From Oscillospiraceae bacterium (GTDB taxonomy: Bacteria > Bacillota > Clostridia > Oscillospirales > Oscillospiraceae), in assembly GCA_009782435.1 (NCBI GenBank), contig WRJA01000001.1:26374-90373 (forward strand): a stretch of 64,000 bases of DNA, in the 5' to 3' direction. Made by a program: the position numbers and the translations under genes. The notes under the pieces were generated by a model. That model saw only the letters and a program-made list of their open reading frames with translations, ran no database searches and had not been told where the DNA came from. The stretch's first letter is position 1; each line of letters starts with the position of its first letter. Of this stretch, positions 60,979 to 64,000 are shown piece after piece.

Positions 60979-62952
60979 ATGAAAGGCAAGGTAACCGATA
61001 TGGGAAATTACGATCATGTACTGTCTCCTCTCAAAGTCGGCAACATAACGATCAAAAACCGCATAGAATTCTCACCGAGCTGTCATTCCTTGGCGTCAGC
61101 CGACGGATTGGTGACAAGAGAAATGATCGCCTACTACAAGGAAGTGGCAAAAGGAGGCCCCGGCATAGTTACGATCGGCGAATCCGACATCAACTACGAA
61201 GAAGCCCACGGCCACCTGTTCGACCTCAACTCCGGCAGCCCTTTTTTATACAACGGGCTTTCAAATATTTGCGAAGAAGTCCACAGATACGGCGCCAAAC
61301 TGTCTATCGAACTCAACCATACCGGCCGGCACTCGCTGCTTGAGATCGATACCATAGCCCCGACTCCGATACACGCCATAACCGAGGAACTCGCGGCAAA
61401 AACTCAGGGCCGGCATCTTACCCGTATTACGGAAATGGATCAGGACATGATTTACAAGACCATAGAAGAATGGTCGAACGCGGCTTACAACTGCCAAAAA
61501 GCCGGGTTGGAAATGGTCATGATACACGGCGGGCACGGCCATCTTATTTCTCAGTTCCTGTCGCCCATGACAAATAAGAGGGTCGACAGATACGGCGGCG
61601 TTTTGGAAAACAGAGCAAAATACGCCATCGAAGTGCTGGACGCCGTCCGCGCCCGGTGCCCGGGCCTGAACATCGAATACCGCATCAGCGCGGAGGAACT
61701 GACAGACGACGGGCTGACTGTTGAAGACACGCTCAAATTCTGCCGGATGATAGAGAACAAAATCGACCTGCTGCATGTTTCCGTCGGCTCTCACAACAGC
61801 TGGCGCTCCATGTGCGAGACGATACAGCCCCAGTATTGGCCGCATAACTATTTGGTGCATTATGCCGAGATATTCAAAAAAGAGCTGAATATCCCCATAA
61901 CGACCGTCGGTTCGATATCAACGATGGACGACGCGGAGAGGATAATCGCCGAAGGTAAAGCGGATGTCGTCGCCATGGCCCGGGCGCTTATCGCGGACAG
62001 ACAGACGATTAACAAGATAAGACGCGGAGCGCCGGAGGAAGTGCGCCCCTGTATACGCTGCCAGTACTGCAACAACAGGAACAAAGACTTCTATCCCATA
62101 CGCTGCACCGTTGACCCGACGGTCGGGCGCGAACTTGACTACGTTAAGCTCCCCGCCGCCGAAACAAAGAAAAAGGTCGTCATAATCGGAGGCGGCCCCG
62201 CCGGTATGCAGGCCGGTCTCATCGGGGCGCAGCGCGGACATGACGTGGTTCTTTTCGAGAGGAGCGACCGGCTCGGCGGTTCGCTGAGATACGCCACGGG
62301 GCTGAATATCAAGGCCGATCTCAAGAGATATTTTGAGTGGATGGTCAAAAAAGTATCGGCGACGCCCGGTCTTGACATCAGGCTCAACACTCCCGCCGGC
62401 CCCGAAAACGTCATGGCCGAAAAACCTGACGCTTTGATAATCGCCGTGGGCGCGTCCCCGATACTGCCCCGTGTCCCGGGGCACGATAAACCTCACGTTT
62501 ATTGGGTCGGAGACGTTGACGAGGGCAGGGCTGAGATCGGCGACACCGTGTGCGTCGTGGGAGGCGGGGCTTCGGGAGGCGAAACCGCTCTGCAGCTCAC
62601 AAAGGACGGAAAAAAAGTCACCATGATCGACATGCTGCCTTTCAGCAAGATCACTCCGACATACCCCAGAGGGCTCGCCTATCTGCTTGACGAATTGGGC
62701 GCCACGCTGAAGGGCGAAGTCATGATGGAAGAGGTCACGGACGAAGGGGTCGTTGTTACGGATAAAAACTGGAAAAAACAGCTTATTAAAGCCGATACGG
62801 TCATAATGTCTCTCGGTTTTTCGCCGAGAAACGACGAGATCGAAAAATTCAAGGACCTTATCACCGACGTGTATTACGCCGGCGACTGCATAAAACCGGC
62901 AAATCTCACAAAAGCAAACCACGACGGTTTCAACATCGCCGTCGAGCTGTAA
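60979..62952 (+). CDS. NADH:flavin oxidoreductase / old yellow enzyme, 4Fe-4S, FAD/NAD domains (FadH/BaiCD-like)
   Basis: LSPLKVGNITIKNRIEFSPS, HGGHGHLISQFLSPMTNKRVDRYGG, CIRCQYCNNRNKDFYPIRCTVDP, VVIIGGGPAGMQAG. ATG 61000 (MGNYDHV) is an alternative start. Confidence 0.94.
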   Translation: MKGKVTDMGNYDHVLSPLKVGNITIKNRIEFSPSCHSLASADGLVTREMIAYYKEVAKGGPGIVTIGESDINYEEAHGHLFDLNSGSPFLYNGLSNICEEVHRYGAKLSIELNHTGRHSLLEIDTIAPTPIHAITEELAAKTQGRHLTRITEMDQDMIYKTIEEWSNAAYNCQKAGLEMVMIHGGHGHLISQFLSPMTNKRVDRYGGVLENRAKYAIEVLDAVRARCPGLNIEYRISAEELTDDGLTVEDTLKFCRMIENKIDLLHVSVGSHNSWRSMCETIQPQYWPHNYLVHYAEIFKKELNIPITTVGSISTMDDAERIIAEGKADVVAMARALIADRQTINKIRRGAPEEVRPCIRCQYCNNRNKDFYPIRCTVDPTVGRELDYVKLPAAETKKKVVIIGGGPAGMQAGLIGAQRGHDVVLFERSDRLGGSLRYATGLNIKADLKRYFEWMVKKVSATPGLDIRLNTPAGPENVMAEKPDALIIAVGASPILPRVPGHDKPHVYWVGDVDEGRAEIGDTVCVVGGGASGGETALQLTKDGKKVTMIDMLPFSKITPTYPRGLAYLLDELGATLKGEVMMEEVTDEGVVVTDKNWKKQLIKADTVIMSLGFSPRNDEIEKFKDLITDVYYAGDCIKPANLTKANHDGFNIAVEL

Positions 62953-62977
62953 CCCCTGTACCCGGCACAGTAAACAA

Positions 62978-63001
62978 CCGCCGGGCGTTCACGCCCGGCG
63001 G
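62978..63001. terminator. Hairpin after OYE gene
   Basis: CCGCCGGGCG-TTCA-CGCCCGGCGG, 10-bp perfect stem, no T-run; TATAAT follows at 63004. Confidence 0.5.
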
Positions 63002-63035
63002 CGTATAATACCGATCGATAGAGAGGAGATTCTTT

Positions 63036-63740
63036 ATGAGGATCGCGGACAATGCGGAGCTCTTGGAAATCAAAACCGAACAGGGAGGCGTTGTTCAATA
63101 TATTTACCCCGTTTTGACTTGGGATGAAAACGAGCTTGTTTTGATCGACACCGCCCTGCCCGGGCAGACGGAATTGCTGAAAGAAACAATAGAGCAAGCC
63201 GGGTTCGCTTTTGAAAAAATCACCAAAGTGATCATTACGCATCAGGACACGGATCACATCGGAAGCGCCGCGGTTTTGGCCGGATCGGGCGTAAAAATAT
63301 TGGCGCACGAATACGAAATCCCGTATATCCAAGGCGATAAAACGCCTGTGCGGATTACGGAGACGGAAAAGCGCCTGAATGAATTAAGCGACGAGGAACG
63401 CGCATTTTTTGAAAAGATGAAAGCCGGCGTTTCGAATTTTTACGTCCGTGTCGACCGTCCGCTGAAAGACGGCGAACGGCTCGACATTTGCGGCGGCATC
63501 AAAGTGATACACACGCCCGGCCATATGCCGGGGCACATAGCGCTGCTTTTGGAAAAAAGCAAAATATTGGTCGCCGGTGACGCCGCAAATGCGGCGGACG
63601 GCAAACTCTCGGGCGCAAATCCGCAATACACGCAGGATATGGCAGAGGCAGACGCTTCGTTCGAAAAGATGATGGCTTTTAAGCCTTCCTTAGTCGTCTG
63701 CTATCACGGAGGGCTGTGCAAAACCGGCGAAAACAGGTGA
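63036..63740 (+). CDS. MBL-fold metallo-hydrolase
   Basis: ITHQDTDHIGSA (HxxxDH), HTPGHMPGHIALLLEKSKILVAGDA. Confidence 0.94.
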   Translation: MRIADNAELLEIKTEQGGVVQYIYPVLTWDENELVLIDTALPGQTELLKETIEQAGFAFEKITKVIITHQDTDHIGSAAVLAGSGVKILAHEYEIPYIQGDKTPVRITETEKRLNELSDEERAFFEKMKAGVSNFYVRVDRPLKDGERLDICGGIKVIHTPGHMPGHIALLLEKSKILVAGDAANAADGKLSGANPQYTQDMAEADASFEKMMAFKPSLVVCYHGGLCKTGENR

Positions 63741-64000
63741 TTTGCCTCCTTTCCGGCGCGTGCCGAGGATAATGTTCAGCTTGACCTTTTACTGTCTGCC
63801 GCAAATCAACAGTTATTGGAAATAATTCCAAGGATGTATGCTGTAAAGGGTATTTCAAATACGAAGTACCACTACAACATATGCAACCGGCTTGTCTGCG
63901 GCACATTCAAGCGTTTGCGGACAGGGGTGATGCCCATAGTTTCTTTCTGAATAAGGTGCGTTTGCGGCGCGGCGTTCGCGCTGTCCGCGCCCAAACCACC

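Noticed and set aside
61918-62922. 334-aa minus-strand ORF
   Set aside because: Antisense to the OYE gene; no recognisable domain.

Overview
The 64 kb window looks like a bacterial chromosome segment, probably Clostridia/Firmicutes-like (inferred from gene content). I saw no IS element, prophage, rRNA operon or CRISPR array. Main blocks: (1) an operon of surface lipoproteins with a sulfite-oxidase/molybdopterin-fold-like domain plus CHB_HEX_C-like tails, around a metallophosphoesterase (1-3757); (2) degV, trkH, trkA, then fapA/CheY-like/CheX-like genes; (3) an MFS transporter and an old-yellow-enzyme oxidoreductase, separated by a 50-bp perfect palindrome; (4) tRNA-Val(GAC), gltX, trpS, and a wecA/tagO-like plus wecB pair; (5) the rpmH-rnpA-yidD-yidC-jag-acpP-holB-ricT block, with no dnaA beside rpmH; (6) two complete V/A-type ATPase operons, divergently oriented and about 11 kb apart (31.0-39.7 kb minus; 50.5-59.1 kb plus), with differently built rotor-ring subunits; (7) between them, an operon of two E2/CAT-fold proteins with a His->Glu change in the catalytic motif plus an acyl-CoA-ligase-like enzyme, then ogt and argCJBDF with ArgR-like boxes; (8) a crotonase/SDR versus old-yellow-enzyme divergent module and an MBL-fold hydrolase. 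All assignments come from reading translated sequence by eye; no database search was run.
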